Source: Phaseolus vulgaris (taxonomy: Eukaryota; Streptophyta; Magnoliopsida; Fabales; Fabaceae). Taken from it: 64,000 bases of DNA. Position 1 is the stretch's first letter; every line of letters begins with the position of its first letter. Where the stretch lies: assembly GCF_000499845.2 (NCBI RefSeq), contig NC_023751.2, forward strand, positions 37,623,309 to 37,687,308, read 5' to 3'. Shown in pieces: positions 33,941-46,700 of this stretch. Both the position numbers and the translations under genes were made by a program. Under the pieces are notes generated by a model. It searched no databases. It saw nothing but the letters and a program-made list of their open reading frames with translations, and was not told the DNA's origin.

Positions 33941-34681
33941 ATGGCAGGAAATAAGAGCGTTGTGAGGTTCATGTCTAGCGGTTATCCGTTGGAAGTGAAC
34001 ACCAAAATGCAGAAATTGGAAGATGAAGATGGAACCACCGAGTTCACATACTCCCTCGGTAACACCCACGTAACTATGAAGATAACCGAAAAGATTTGCT
34101 CCTCCGGTGGTGTAAAACAAGTCTACATCGACCTCTTCGAGAACAGTGGCAAGGGTTCTTTCGCTAATCTGAACCTGCGACTCTCGGAAAACAAGAGGTA
34201 CGGCATTTTATGCAATTTCATGAACACTACGTTCGGGGGGTCCTATAATTCGATTAAGAATCATTACTACGCGCCACCTTTACCTGAGAGAGAAGTGGTT
34301 CGTTACTATAGTCTTGAGAGTGGTTGCGGAGGGTGTTTCACTCTGGAGAAGAAGAAGCACGAGTATGGTGTGGTGGTGAGGGTGAAGGCCACGCACGATT
34401 TCATCGTGGGCGAAGAGACCATGCACGTGAAAGTGAAAATAGGGTATGATGATGGTGGAAGAGAAAAAGGGTTGAATGTTGAAGTGGATGGACCAGTGAA
34501 GCTTACGACGGAGTATGTGAACTACGTCGTTTCGAGATCGGAGAGGAAGATGTGGACTGCGATTGAGGCAAGTAACGACGCCGTTGAGACCGGGCGCAAG
34601 GGTATAACAATGGCAGTTCGAAACCCAACCCTAAAACAAAAGGAAAACTCAATCGCCTTACAAAATGATATTACATATTAG
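33941..34681 (+). CDS. Uncharacterised protein, family copy B (246 aa)
   Basis: Intact single-exon ORF beginning MAGNKSVVRFMSSGYPLEVN. It follows the 22519 protein closely through the LRLSENKRYGILCNFMN, YYAPPLPERE, ESGCGGCFTLEKKK and THDFIVGEETMHVKVKIGY blocks. It is one lysine shorter in the KKK run and differs at scattered sites. After SRSERKMWTAIEASNDAVE the C-termini part: this copy ends NPTLKQKENSIALQNDITY. The changed tail suggests a deletion or frameshift in one copy. Domain and function are not recognised; see the 22519 entry for shared traits. Confidence 0.72.
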   Translation: MAGNKSVVRFMSSGYPLEVNTKMQKLEDEDGTTEFTYSLGNTHVTMKITEKICSSGGVKQVYIDLFENSGKGSFANLNLRLSENKRYGILCNFMNTTFGGSYNSIKNHYYAPPLPEREVVRYYSLESGCGGCFTLEKKKHEYGVVVRVKATHDFIVGEETMHVKVKIGYDDGGREKGLNVEVDGPVKLTTEYVNYVVSRSERKMWTAIEASNDAVETGRKGITMAVRNPTLKQKENSIALQNDITY

Positions 34682-35327
34682 AATTTTAAATTAAAAAGTA
34701 AAATAAATGCAATATTTTCAATATTATTATTTTGAGTTGTGTGTATTTTATGTATGTCAAAATATATGATCACTCAAACATCTCCAGTTAAGCTCTCATG
34801 CTATATACAACTTCATACATTTATTTATTTATATATATATATAATAAAAGATAAATTTATAATTAAATAGTATAGAAAAATATTAAAATAATAGTATTAA
34901 TAATTGTAACATGATTGTATAAAAAATATAGTTTGTAAATATATTATTATCTAATTTAAGTGAATAATGTATTGGTTAATTGTAAAGTTTATTGAAATTT
35001 TCAGGTGTATGTATTAATAGTACTTTTTTGCATTTCTAATATTAAAGTATTAAAGGATTCTACGAGTTAGTTGTTATCTAACGAATATATTCTAAATCAA
35101 AAGGAAAAAAATAATAGAAAAAGAAATCAATTCAATCTTAAAATTATTTTTCTTTTAAATTGTAAATTTGATATAGAAAATATCACCCTATGAAATATAA
35201 CGAACAAAGTAGTATGGGAGGTAGGTTCTCACAACAACTGCAATATTAAAATGGAGAACTATAAATCCAACTACTTCAACGTCAAACAACATATTTTAAT
35301 AATTCATCTCTCACTTTTATCCCTAAA
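34682..35327. repeat. 3' flank of copy B
   Basis: Gene-free, AT-rich. 34681-34790 and 35240-35310 match the flank of copy A (23290-23460 and 23770-23860). It is cut at 35327 by the foldback element. Confidence 0.65.
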
Positions 35328-37343
35328 TCAATTTCCTATCTAGCACCATCTACATCTTTATTTCCCTATCTAGCACTCTTTTGTTTTTATTTCCCTATCT
35401 AGCACCCTTTTGTTTTTATTTCCCTATCTAGCACTTTTTTATTTTTTATTTCCCTATCTAGCACCATTTTAAAAATAAATAAATAAATAATAAATTATTA
35501 TTTTTTTATAATTTTAATTTTGAATGCATTAAAAAATAAATATTTTTAATGTTTAAAATAATTAAAAATATAATTAATGAATAAATAAATGAGTTTTTAC
35601 AAAATAAAAATAAAAAAGTAATAAATTAAAAATGTTTAGTTTAAAATTATTTTTTTTTAAAATGAAGAAAATAAAAAATTAAACTCTACAACAACGTAAA
35701 AGTTGAATCTATAAACATAAATTAGTATTTATTTTTATTATTATTGATTATATAATCATGTTAATTTCAAGTAAAAAATACAGGACATATTTATAAAAAA
35801 AACCAAAGTCAATTAGTATTAATTAATAGTGGACACATAAATAATATTGAAGTGTTTACTGCAAAATTCTAAAAAAAACTAATACAAACGTTACCCTTAA
35901 TGCTTAAAAATGAGAAGAAAAAATGCAAAAATAAATAAGTCTAAAAAATAAAAACAACAACAATAAAATAAAAACAAAAACCATAAATAAATAAAGATTG
36001 ACAAAAAAAATAATAATAACTAAAAACATAAAAGGTATAAAATAAAGGAAAAACAAAATAAGATAAAGATAAAAGATATAAAAAAAATCAAATAAATCAA
36101 AACAAGATAAATATAAGAGATATAAGGCACTAAATAAGTATATGTGGATCATAAAAAGGAAAATAGATGAGAGATGATCATTCATTTAATATGTTTTTCA
36201 ATGGTACATTAAATAGTTTGTGGGAAATGAAACATAATTAATGACGAAAAGTAGATGGTGTAGTAATGTTGGGACACGTTCTTCTTGTGTGTCCTGGTGT
36301 TTGACAATATTATTATTTTTTCTGCCATTCTTTATTTATTTCTATTTATGTTTTTATTCAGTAATTATATTTCTAACTATTTTAAATACTAAAAATATAT
36401 TTTTTTTAATGCATTCAAAATTAAAATTATAAAAAAAATTACTGGATTGTGCAATTCTCGTCATTAATTATGTTTCATTTTGCACAAACTATTTAATGTA
36501 CCACTGAAGAAAATATCAAATGAATGATCATCTTTTATTTATTTTCCTTTTTATAATCAACATATACTTATTTAATATCGCCTTATATCTTTTATCTTTA
36601 TCTTGTTTGAATTTTTTTTATATCTTTTATCTTTATCTTATTTTGTTTTGCCTTTATTTTATATTTTTTATGTTTTTAGTTGTTTTTTTTTTTTTGTCAT
36701 TCTTTATTTATATTTATTTTTTGTTTTTATTTTATTGCTGCTGTTTTTATTTTCTATACTTCTTTAGTTTTGCATTTTTTTGGTCTCATTTTTAAGCATT
36801 AAGTGTAGCATTTGTATTAGCTTTTTTTTTAGAATTTTGCATTTAGGGTAGACACTTCAATATTATTTATGTGTTCACTATTAATTAATACTAATTGACT
36901 TTGGTTTATTTATAATTATGTCCTGTATTTTTTACTTGAAATTAACATGATTATATCATCAATAATAATAAAAATAAATGTTAATTTATGTTTATAGATT
37001 TAACTTTTATGTTGTTGTATAGTTTAATTTTTTATTTTCTTCATTTTTAAAAAAAATAACTTTAAACTAAACATTTTTAATTTATTACTTTTTTATTTTT
37101 ATTTTGTAAAAACTCATTTATTTATTCATTAATTATATTTCTAATTATTTTAAACATTAAAAATAATTATTTTTTAATGCATTCAAAATTAAAATTATAA
37201 AAAAAATTATTATTTATTTATTTATTTTTAAAATGGTGTTAGATAGGGAAATAAAAAATAAAAGAGTGCTAGATAGGGAAATAAAAACAAAAGGGTGCTA
37301 GATAGGGAAATAAAGATGTAAATGGTGCTAGATAGGGAATTGA
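35328..37343. mobile_element. 2.0-kb foldback (inverted-repeat) element
   Basis: Arm 1 (35328-36247) is the approximate reverse complement of arm 2 (36458-37343), around a 210-bp loop. Each outer end carries five direct units beginning 'tttccctatctagcac' at about 29-bp spacing (arm 1: 35332, 35361, 35390, 35419, 35449), and arm 2 has the mirror set. Part of the loop (36352-36438) repeats arm 2 sequence (37122-37208). It interrupts otherwise collinear paralogous flank, so it moved in after the duplication. Long inverted arms with terminal subrepeats resemble foldback/MULE-type elements. No transposase; the mirror-image hydrophobic ORFs in the arms are a by-product of T-rich DNA. Confidence 0.82.
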
Positions 37344-38440
37344 GCCTACATATTTATCCACATATAGATATTTACCTACAAATACATCTACATATAAATT
37401 TACACATGGATCTATATGCATGATTAATATTAATAATATTATTTTTATTAAAAAAATTATTAATTTATTAATTATATTATTAAGAAATATTATTATTATC
37501 ATTAATATTAATCTTTTTATTAATATTACTAGTATTGTAATTAATATTAATAATATTTTCAATATATAATGTTATTATTAATATTGTTTTCGATGTTATT
37601 CATATTATTAGTGTTATTATTATTAATATTAATTTTATTATTAATCATATTATTAGTATTATCATTAATATTATTATTGTTATTATTGTAACTCCTCGAA
37701 AAACATTCCTTCCAGCAAAATATATTTTTCTCCCAGATTTTGTTTACATACTTCACCAATGATGAAAATAAGATATAATTGTGGTGGAATAGAAAAAAAA
37801 AGATAAACATCTCCAAAATTAAAACTTTTTTCAAAAAGAAAAATATACTCACCTTAGAACCAACTTTAATAATGTAATTATACATATTAGAATTTTTAAA
37901 TTAAAAAAAATATAAATAAAATATCATTATTTTGAGATATCAAATGTGTATTTTATGTAAGATGGATGTAAAAATATCACAACCTTACAATTAATTTTTA
38001 ATAATATAATAATTCATATTATAATTTTAAATTAAAAATAAAATAAATATAATTAAAATATTATTATTTGGAGTAGTCATGTATTTTGTATGATGAATGT
38101 CAAAATATCACAACTCAAACATATCCTAGATGAGGCCCCACGAGTACTCTAAGTGAATAATGTCTTTAATTACAAAGTTTATTAAAGATTCAATGAATAC
38201 TTAGTGGTATTACTTTTTAAATTTTTAACTATTAAAGCATTTTTATAGAACTCTAAAAGTTATTTGGTATCTATAAATTATATTCCAAATCAAAATAATA
38301 ATAAAATAATAATAGAAAGAGAGATCACTTCAATCTTAAAATTATTTTTCTTTTATTTTAAATTGATATACAAAATATTGCACCTATGAAATATAACCAA
38401 CAAATAGTAAGGGAGCTATTTTGTTACAACAACAAAAGGA
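37344..38440. repeat. Distal 3' flank of copy B (segmental duplication)
   Basis: Matches 24110-24779 and then 30384-30600, i.e. the copy A flank with the full-length LINE removed. At about 38186-38205 it preserves the near-empty LINE target ('gattcaatgaatacttagtg'). No gene. Confidence 0.75.
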
Positions 38441-38702
38441 ATTTATTTTTATGAATAGTGACAATTAAAGTATCTATTTTATAGAAAAATAATGTTTTGA
38501 TATAAATTTGTAATTAAATAGTATAAAAAAAATATTAAAATAATAATATTGATAATTGTAATATGATTATATAAAAATTGTGTATTTTCAATCTATGATT
38601 ACTCTATTTTATAAGAGGGAGAAAAGCGTGGGAGGGAAAGAAGAAAGAGCAGACACAAAAGGAGCGAAGAAGGATTCCTACTCCCTTATCATCGTTGCCA
38701 AG

Positions 38703-40737
38703 ATGAGTACTATGAAATTTTGCCGTGAATGGTTGGTCCCCTCTTCATTTTCCTCTTCAATTTTCCCTCTTTCAAATTCATTTTCTTCATCCATTGCTTT
38801 TGCTTCAGTAACAACATTCTCTACCCTAAGGAAGACAGGGATCAGAAGATTCTTCTCTACGCTTGCCGCAACTGCGACCATCAGGTTCTTCTCCTTTTCT
38901 TTTACCTCTTTTCGTGTACCCTTTACTCCTAATTTTTGTTTTCAAGTGTAAAACTGTGACGGGCTGAAAATTCTCTTCATGCTTTTGCCACGTCAAGTGC
39001 CAGTTTGCATTGGTTTATTTTGGGACCAAAAAAGTTTGATTTTTTAGTAGAAAATAGCGATTATTTTCTGGATTTAAGCTGTACCCAATCATGGGTCAAA
39101 TGTTGGTTGTGTTTGTTTTGCAGAAAGTGTTGAGAGGGGTTCTTTGCATTTCTGATATTAGTAATTTTGATGGGACATGCTTGTTTGAGTAGTTGTTTGT
39201 TGTTAATGTTGTTGTTTTTGTTGTTGTTGCTCAGGAGGTTGCGGATAACTTCTGTGTTTATAGGAATGAGATACATCACTCTGTTGGAGAGCGCACTCAA
39301 GTGTTACAGGATGTAGCTGCAGATCCAACTCTTCCTCGAACCAAGTCTGTTCGCTGCACTCAATGCAATCATGGTGAAGCTGTCTTTTTCCAGGTAAAGT
39401 CCCTGTTCTATGTTTGAAACAGAGAAATTGTTTTGTTATTTTTGCAGTTTGCTATCTTGGTATTAGAATTTAGGTTGTACAATGTTCCTTGCCAAGGTTG
39501 GGACATATTGCAAGATTCTGATTTGGTTCCACGTTGGATGAGTATCCCCTTCTTCCTTGTGTACATGGAGCGATGTGGAGGTAGAACTGTGAGGATTTGA
39601 GGATAAATATTTATAAGTTTATTATTTTTTGCATATAGCACAATTTTCAGTGTTGAACACTATGCTGCTCTTTCTACTCTCACCCCCCTTTATTTAGAAG
39701 AAGTGGATTGCACAAGGAGAGCAACTAATAAAGAGATTTGAGCCTTAACATTTCGGTAATGTGTATAGCTGTGCAGATATTATGCTGTGCTGCTTAAGTT
39801 ATCAAATCCAAGTGAGTCTGTTTAGGGTTGTGAAAGTATATTGACTATTGCATAGATAGGAGACATGAGATATAGGTTATAAGTAGATTGTGAACCTTCT
39901 CTTGTCTTTACATTGATATAGTATGATAACATTCTTAGTTGGAATGTTATGCAGCTTAACCTTAGAATGATTAAAACTTGAACTAGTTTGACTTTTTATT
40001 CAGCATGGCTTGTGATGCTACCATATTGTCCATCATTGTAGTATTCATGGTTCTGGGCAGATTTTTGCAGTGAATAAATTTCGACTTTTCTTTTTCTGGG
40101 AAAACATTGATGATATTTAGTACTGGGTGATTTTTTTTGTCCCTGCAGTCTTTTGTCAAATAAGAAACAAAGGGTGTTTTTCTTTGCTCAATAGTCATTG
40201 TTTTAGTGATATATGAAACTTAATGTAACGAGCTGATTGGTTGACTTGAAAAGGCTAATATCTTCATATTTCAAATGTTTCTTTTTCAATCATTGATCAT
40301 GGTAAGATTTGATTCATGGTTTGGAAAGTAGGTCTTCCAATTCTATTTGCTTCTTACTTCAAATTCTAAATTGATTTCTTCTCTGAACACTACACACTAG
40401 TTTGACACACCTTGATGAGGAACCCACGATCGGCTGCAAATGTCTATGCTATTATGCTACACTTTAAACTCTAAAATCATGTCTATCTGTCATTATAAAT
40501 GATGCAGTTATATTGAATAGAAGAAAGCATAATTCAGTATAACCTTTTGAATTTGAAATGTTGTGCATTATAACCCTTATGAATGCACTTTTGGCAAAAA
40601 TTTCAAACTGCATTTTAATTACTCATGAAACATCGAAATTTTTTTTATGTATTCAGGCAACAGCAAGAGGGGAAGAAGGAATGACACTTTTCTTCGTTTG
40701 CTGCAATCCAAACTGTGGATACAGATGGAGAGACTGA
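38703..40737 (+). CDS. RPB9: RNA polymerase II subunit RPB9
   Basis: Four exons: 38703-38731, 38809-38884, 39235-39393, 40657-40737, all with GT-AG introns, giving 345 bp and 114 aa. That is the usual length of plant RPB9. The protein starts [19 protein letters not shown]. Zinc ribbon 1 uses C7, C10, C29, C32. Zinc ribbon 2 uses C76, C79, C103 and C108 ([14 protein letters not shown] ... [15 protein letters not shown]). RPB9 is a small subunit at the jaw of RNA polymerase II and supports start-site choice, fidelity and elongation. The gene is complete and undisturbed. Its 3' end converges with the WD40-bromodomain gene on the other strand, about 3 kb away. Confidence 0.95.
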
Positions 40738-43432
40738 TATTTGAGCTTCTTCAGAGGAAGGTTCAATACTGAGGAGATCCAATATTTGTTTTAGCTTATT
40801 TTGAAAAGTTAATTGTTTTCTTTTTCTTGTCAAGTTTCTGAAAAACTTTTGGAAAACAAAAATTACTTCTCAAAATTTAAGCTAAAACAAAATGGGGTCT
40901 ATTGTCTACTGTGTGACAGCGGAGAGAATTTGTTATCTGAAAAACTTAATTGAAGAGGAGAAAATGATACTGAAGTTGTGTTTTAACTGCAGTTTCTGAT
41001 CTAATGATTAAAATAGTTCAATGTACAAACTGTTGCTGGTCAAAGTTGATAAATTTTATGGATAGGCCTAAAACAAAGTGCCATGTTTTTTTAAATTATA
41101 CTCAACACTTTTTTAAATCTAAAAACGAGGTGTCATTTTTCCTGATACCAAAATTGTGTTAGGAAAATACTTCACATATATTTACTTACACTTCTATTTT
41201 ATTTCTACATTGTTTTCTTTCTATTTCTCTTCTATTATATTTAATAGTTTCTCGACTTTTTTCTCCTTTTTCTTATTTATTTCGAACCAACACAAAGTTA
41301 TATATTTATCATTAGGAAAACCTTGGTACCATGAAAAAAAAAATTCATATCCAGAAATAATGGATTTTATTATTCTTAAAGATGACTAAAATTTATTTGG
41401 TGGATGAATTATTTTAAAAATATTTATATAAATTTCCTAAAAGTTAAATAGTAACGTAGTGTTTTCACCAAAAATTAATTAGTTGTCATATTAAATTATT
41501 CAATAAGACAAACATGATGTATTTATAACATAAAGATTAATTCAAAAAAGTTATTTCCACCTTTCCAATAGGGGAATTTTTTCACCAAAAAGTTAACTAA
41601 AATGTATTCTTGGAAACATGATTCCCTATTTTCTAAAATACAAACCCGAATATGAATAAAATTAAAAATTTGAACTTCAGATATTCAAAAACACTAAAAT
41701 GTCCTACGGGGAGAAATGAGTTACTTTTAATTATATTAATGGAGTAACATGCTCATTTTACAAGAAAATTGTTCACGGGTTTATAAAAAGATGTATTTGA
41801 TACAATGGTTCTTAAATGCAGTTTAGTGTTTAGATACATTTTTTTGGGTCGAATATTAGTCCCTGTGATAAGGTCAATTTGAGGTTGACATACCTTATTG
41901 ACACAAGTTTTATTACTGTATTATATAGGTGATACTACTTTAAAAATTAATTCATATTAAAACCACAAGTTTTAGTTAATATTCTACCTTTAATACACAA
42001 TTACTGTAATGAACACTTTCTTAGGTTTAGCTTAATGTGCTTTTCCTATTTATTTTGTTTTTGTCTCTAAACAACTTACCCATCATCGGTTAACAAAGAT
42101 GTAAAGAATTAAAAGTTTTTGTTGTAGAATATGTAAAATAATTTCATTGTTTTGCATGAGATCTATCAAAAATGGGAAAAGTTAGAAGAGGAAAGTTGGG
42201 ATGAACATGATTTTTTAAGGGTAGAGGTGATGTTTTTTTTGTATCTTTAGATATGGGTAAACATAGTGGTGTTTGTGCTACGCAGTCTTCTTCAAGCCTC
42301 CAAAACGAGTGGAGTATGTCTTTATTTTTTTATAAGAGTTGAGATATTTCTAAAATACTTCTATTTTTTTTTCATAAAAAAACATAAAATAATGTCATAT
42401 AGATGAAAATATATATCGTGATAAAGTTGACTCACAATGTTAAAAGTTTAAATTTGAGGATTTAATTTTCAAACAAATTAGCCTCACAAGTCTCTGCTTT
42501 TAAGATAGTTTTCACAGATATATTTTGTACACAGAACCTTAGACAATGGTAAGGATGTGCTTAGTTGTCACTTAGATCAGTTGAAAATAAAAGCACGTTA
42601 TTTTAGAATGAGACATAATCTTTTAATTCCTTTAATACATGTTTTCATTTTGTTCAATTTTGATTACACATCATTTAATCCCTGCGTTGGTTGAAGATAG
42701 ATATTAAGAATGTTCATGCTTAGAATAACCACAAATTCAAATTAATCTAACCTAATTCAAACACTTTGAATCGATGTGTTATATATTTTAATTAAATTAA
42801 TTAAACCTATTATTCTTTACATTAACTATTAGGTTTTAATGTTGAAACTACAAATCCAACCCACGTTTTAAAATAATAATATAATTTTAATTTATAAGTT
42901 GTATGTTAAAAAAAGGAGACATCTTTCATCTTTTCTTGTCCCAACCTGTCACTGCATTAATTTAGTTTTTAAAATTCTTATTGATTTAACTTATTTATTC
43001 ATAAAAAAAAATTAAAAAGTTATATCAAAATGCATCGGTAAAACAATAATGTTTAAAATTATAAAAATAAATTTAGTTTTTGAAATACTCCATCCAGCCT
43101 AGCCCATTAATTTTTTTAAGGAAACCTAACCTATTAACAATTAAGTTGGTTGGATTCAAATTTAGTAGATGAATATCACAAACCAATGGAATTCAATTCA
43201 AACTATTTTAATCAAGTCAAGTAAAAAATTAATGAAACTTAATAAAATGCTATCCATGAACACACCTAATAAAACTTATAAGAGATACTATTTCTTAAAT
43301 AAAAATATTCCAATTACAAAACAATGTATAAGAATTGAAGTAGTAAACACCAAAATAAAGTACAAAAGAATATTAGACTAAATGAAGAAAAAGTTAAGAC
43401 TAAAAATTAAACTTATGTCTTGTCTTGGTACT
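40738..43432. other. Intergenic region between convergent genes
   Basis: RPB9 3' end, then AT-rich DNA without coding frames of note. Short hydrophobic frames at 41156-41389 and elsewhere look like chance. At 42330-42385 'gttgagatatttctaaaata' followed by T- and A-runs faintly resembles a decayed LINE tail. Confidence 0.5.
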
Positions 43433-43480
43433 ACAATTATCAAAATTGTTTTTTTTTTATCAGCACAATTATCAAAATTG
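43433..43480 (-). mobile_element. Minimal LINE insertion: 16 nt of tail in a 16-bp duplication
   Basis: 'acaattatcaaaattg' occurs at 43433-43448 and again at 43465-43480. Between them lie only 16 bases, ten T followed by 'atcagc', which on - reads 'gctgat' plus an A-run. That is exactly the terminal sequence of the LINEs elsewhere in this window. The likely event is target-primed reverse transcription aborted after copying the tail. It lies about 320 bp past the stop codon of the minus-strand gene, possibly in its 3' UTR. Confidence 0.85.
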
Positions 43481-43797
43481 TATAGTATCGGTAGCAAATA
43501 CCTCAACCTTACCAGAAGACAGGGTCCACAAATTCTAAATGCGAATTATGCATTTGCTATCAATGTGTTGTCTCTGTACAAACAATGAATGTAGCTGCAG
43601 AAATTTTCCACAGCATAATGCTACTTTATCCCGATATTCCTATGTCTATCCTCAGAAGCTAATTCAGAGAGTAAGAAAAAAGTAATCCAAAGTACAATTA
43701 AAAAATATATATCTACAAAAAATATGTGGGGGAAAATAACCAGCTGGGATGCTTTGGGCTTAATGCTGGCCAGTGGCCCCAGAAAGAAAAGCAGGAG

Positions 43798-46700
43798 CTA
43801 TAGAGATGATAATGTTCGTGTGAACCATTCTGATAGACGTTTGATTTTTACTGACATATCTGCATCTTTTTCAAAAAAGGAAGTGGAATTAGCCAGTAAA
43901 TTTGTCACATCGTGCTGCAGAGCTTCCATACTACGGTAGTAATTGTTCTTCAACCTTGACTGCACCAATTCAAGTGATATAGGAACAGGAAACCTGCAAA
44001 TTAAATAGAAATATTTAATATGTGTTTGATTGGAGGAAAATGAAAGAAAGGGGGAGGGGATAAAAATTTTAATTTTCTTGTTTGATTCAAAATTTTGGAC
44101 TGGAGGGGAAATTGAGGGAGCTAAAATCCTTGCTATTTTTGTCTCCCATCCAACAACGGGAGGACATTTTACTAGTTTAACTAAAAAAGAGACACTACTA
44201 AAAAATTATTAAATAGAAACTAATTATTTTTAGTTCTCATATTGACTAAATTAGATACTATTTTAAAGACTAAAAAAATTATTGATTTCTAAATTAGTAT
44301 ATAATTAACTACCAAAGTTTTAACTACTAATTATTTATATTATAAATTTGGGAACAAAAGCCTTGGTAGCTAATTAGATACTAATTTAAAAATTATTTAT
44401 CATTAATAAAAACTAATTTAGAAACTAATAATATTTTTAGTCTTTAAAATAATATCTAATTTAGTTAATATAACAACTAGTTATTTTTTTGTCTTTTAAA
44501 ATTAATTTTTATTTAATGATTTTTTGTAGTGAGAATGTTATTCATACATTTCATAGTTTCGTGCAAAAAGGATATAGATGGAATACCTGTTTATAAATTT
44601 GGACTTGCTTGAAATTTTCTTCAGTTCATGCACTCCATAACGATCCTGGATATTAATAACCAAGAAGTGAGTATTTACGTTTACCTGCACACAAATTCAA
44701 CATTCTATGGGAATGTTTGCACAGATACCTGGACTGTGTTGCCTGACTGCAGTAATTTGGTGAGAGCAGATTGCAGTTTATTTTTCATGCTATCATCAAT
44801 GTGAGGCTGTTCCCATACAGTGTCAGCATCAAAAAGCTCCCAAGGACTATGCAAATGCGTTTCAGTTAGGTCATTCTTGTACCGAACAGTACAACTCTCC
44901 CATGGACTGTCTGAAAATTCAGAAGACTTGGTTTTCACGCACAAAATTCGACCATCCCACCAATTACCAGAGGAATTATCCTCATTTCTCCACCAAACCC
45001 TGCATTTATCCCTGCGTGTCCAATTTCTTTGCATAGCAGCATCAAACCTAGTTCTTTCAACAAGAAAATCTGGGAAACTAGTCACTTCAGGTAGGGTTAA
45101 CTTAAAAGATTTTCCAACAACACTTGAATTAGGATCTACAAACTGAAGGGTCATTTTGCAGCAGCTATCACCAGACCCTGCAAGATGGGAATACTCTAGG
45201 CTTTGAACTCTACAATATTCTACAGCTCGTATATGTCCCTTAAGTGATACCCAAGGCCCTGAATCACTTTTACGACAATAATCTATATACTCCCGGTGCC
45301 CCTGAAACACATATTTTTGTAGGTTAAAACAACAAAAATATCACATATGTAAAAGTTTTAAAAATATACTATCAGATAAATATTACGTGTAAGCTATGAT
45401 TAACCTGTCTCAAATATACAACTTCATCTCCCTGTTGTGGAATATATCTGCATCCTTCTTCATGGGTTGATAACAACAACCATGATACTTTCACAGTCGA
45501 TTGTAGTGATTTCCTTTTATTTACAGGACTGGTCTCACGAATATTATAACTAGACCTCCGACTCCTAGTGGACCTCAAACCAACAGTCAATTTTGAACTA
45601 GAACCCCTTTCTTCTTCTGTGAGTTGTCCTCCACTTGTAGAAACATTCTGTGGACTTTTAATCATAGAATCTCCATGTCCTTGCAGCACTTTGCAATTAT
45701 TCTGCTCATAGTTTGGGTCACAACTAATTGGTTCCAACTCTATGGATCCATTGGTATGATTAGCCTCATTTGTGCCATTACTGAAGTCTGCTGTTGTGTT
45801 GAAATTACTGTTGCTCCCATTTGAAGTAGATTCACCCTGGCCACCACTGTCAGCTAAATTAGTCACAGCCCTATGTGATCTTGATCTTCTATAAACCGCT
45901 TTATACATTTTATCTCTTTGTGTTTGTGGTTCTAGCAAATCCTGAGAAGTACTATTTTCTCTAATCTGAGGATCTATTTCTTGAGATCCATTCTCTCCCA
46001 GATTAGATTTATCTCTAGTGTTGTTGCTATCCACAAGCACACGCTGTTCATTGTTCAAAGGAGCATTATCATTAGAGCTGCACGCACTATTCTTTAGAAT
46101 GGAAGATTTTGCTTCATGCTTGGATGGACTTTCAGGATCCCTTGCACCCCTTTTCGACCTTAGTTTCGTTGAAACAGAACAAAAACCAATATTTGGTTCA
46201 GGTAGTTGGTCAACCTCACTATAGCTGATTGAAGCAGGAACAGTATCCTGGGGAATCACATATGTAGGAATCAGTGATTCATCTTTGTCCCTGCAATTGC
46301 TGGAACCTGTGATCTGTCCTCCATTAACAGTGGGATTAAAAGGCTGTGAGGTGATAGTACCAGCACAAATTTCATTAATCTCTATCAAACCATCTCCCAG
46401 ATTGCCATCATTTTGGGTTTCAAACTCAGGAGTTGGTGCACTAAAGTTCTTCTCCTCTTTCTCATTCCCACTACTTACATTCTCTTTTTCATCAAGATGA
46501 TTAGGACATTTTCCAGAGTAAGGATTTTCCTCTGATGGTACAGGTTCTTCCACTCTCAACGGTTTAGATGATCGTGCCCTAACCACTCCCCATTTAATTT
46601 TCCCCAGCAAGTCTACATGGTCTTTCACCTGGCCAGGTTTTGCTTGATCTGTTCTTTCAACTGCAGGGTAACTTGTACTGCCAGAATAGTACCCTGAATC

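Noticed and set aside
35328..37343. Standard MULE with a 9-bp target duplication
   Set aside because: The flanks (tccctaaat and gcctacata) agree only partly, so I keep the broader term foldback element.
38580..38951. 123-aa plus-strand ORF near the RPB9 start
   Set aside because: It reads through the first RPB9 intron in a frame differing from the spliced gene. The four-exon model gives a complete 114-aa RPB9.
43724..43939. Plus-strand ORF of 71 aa
   Set aside because: It is antisense to the last coding exon (43798-43993) of the WD40-bromodomain gene, whose frame and splice phases fit a conserved family.
45624..46500. Several plus-strand ORFs of 66-71 aa
   Set aside because: Shadows of the long 45405-47258 exon on the other strand.
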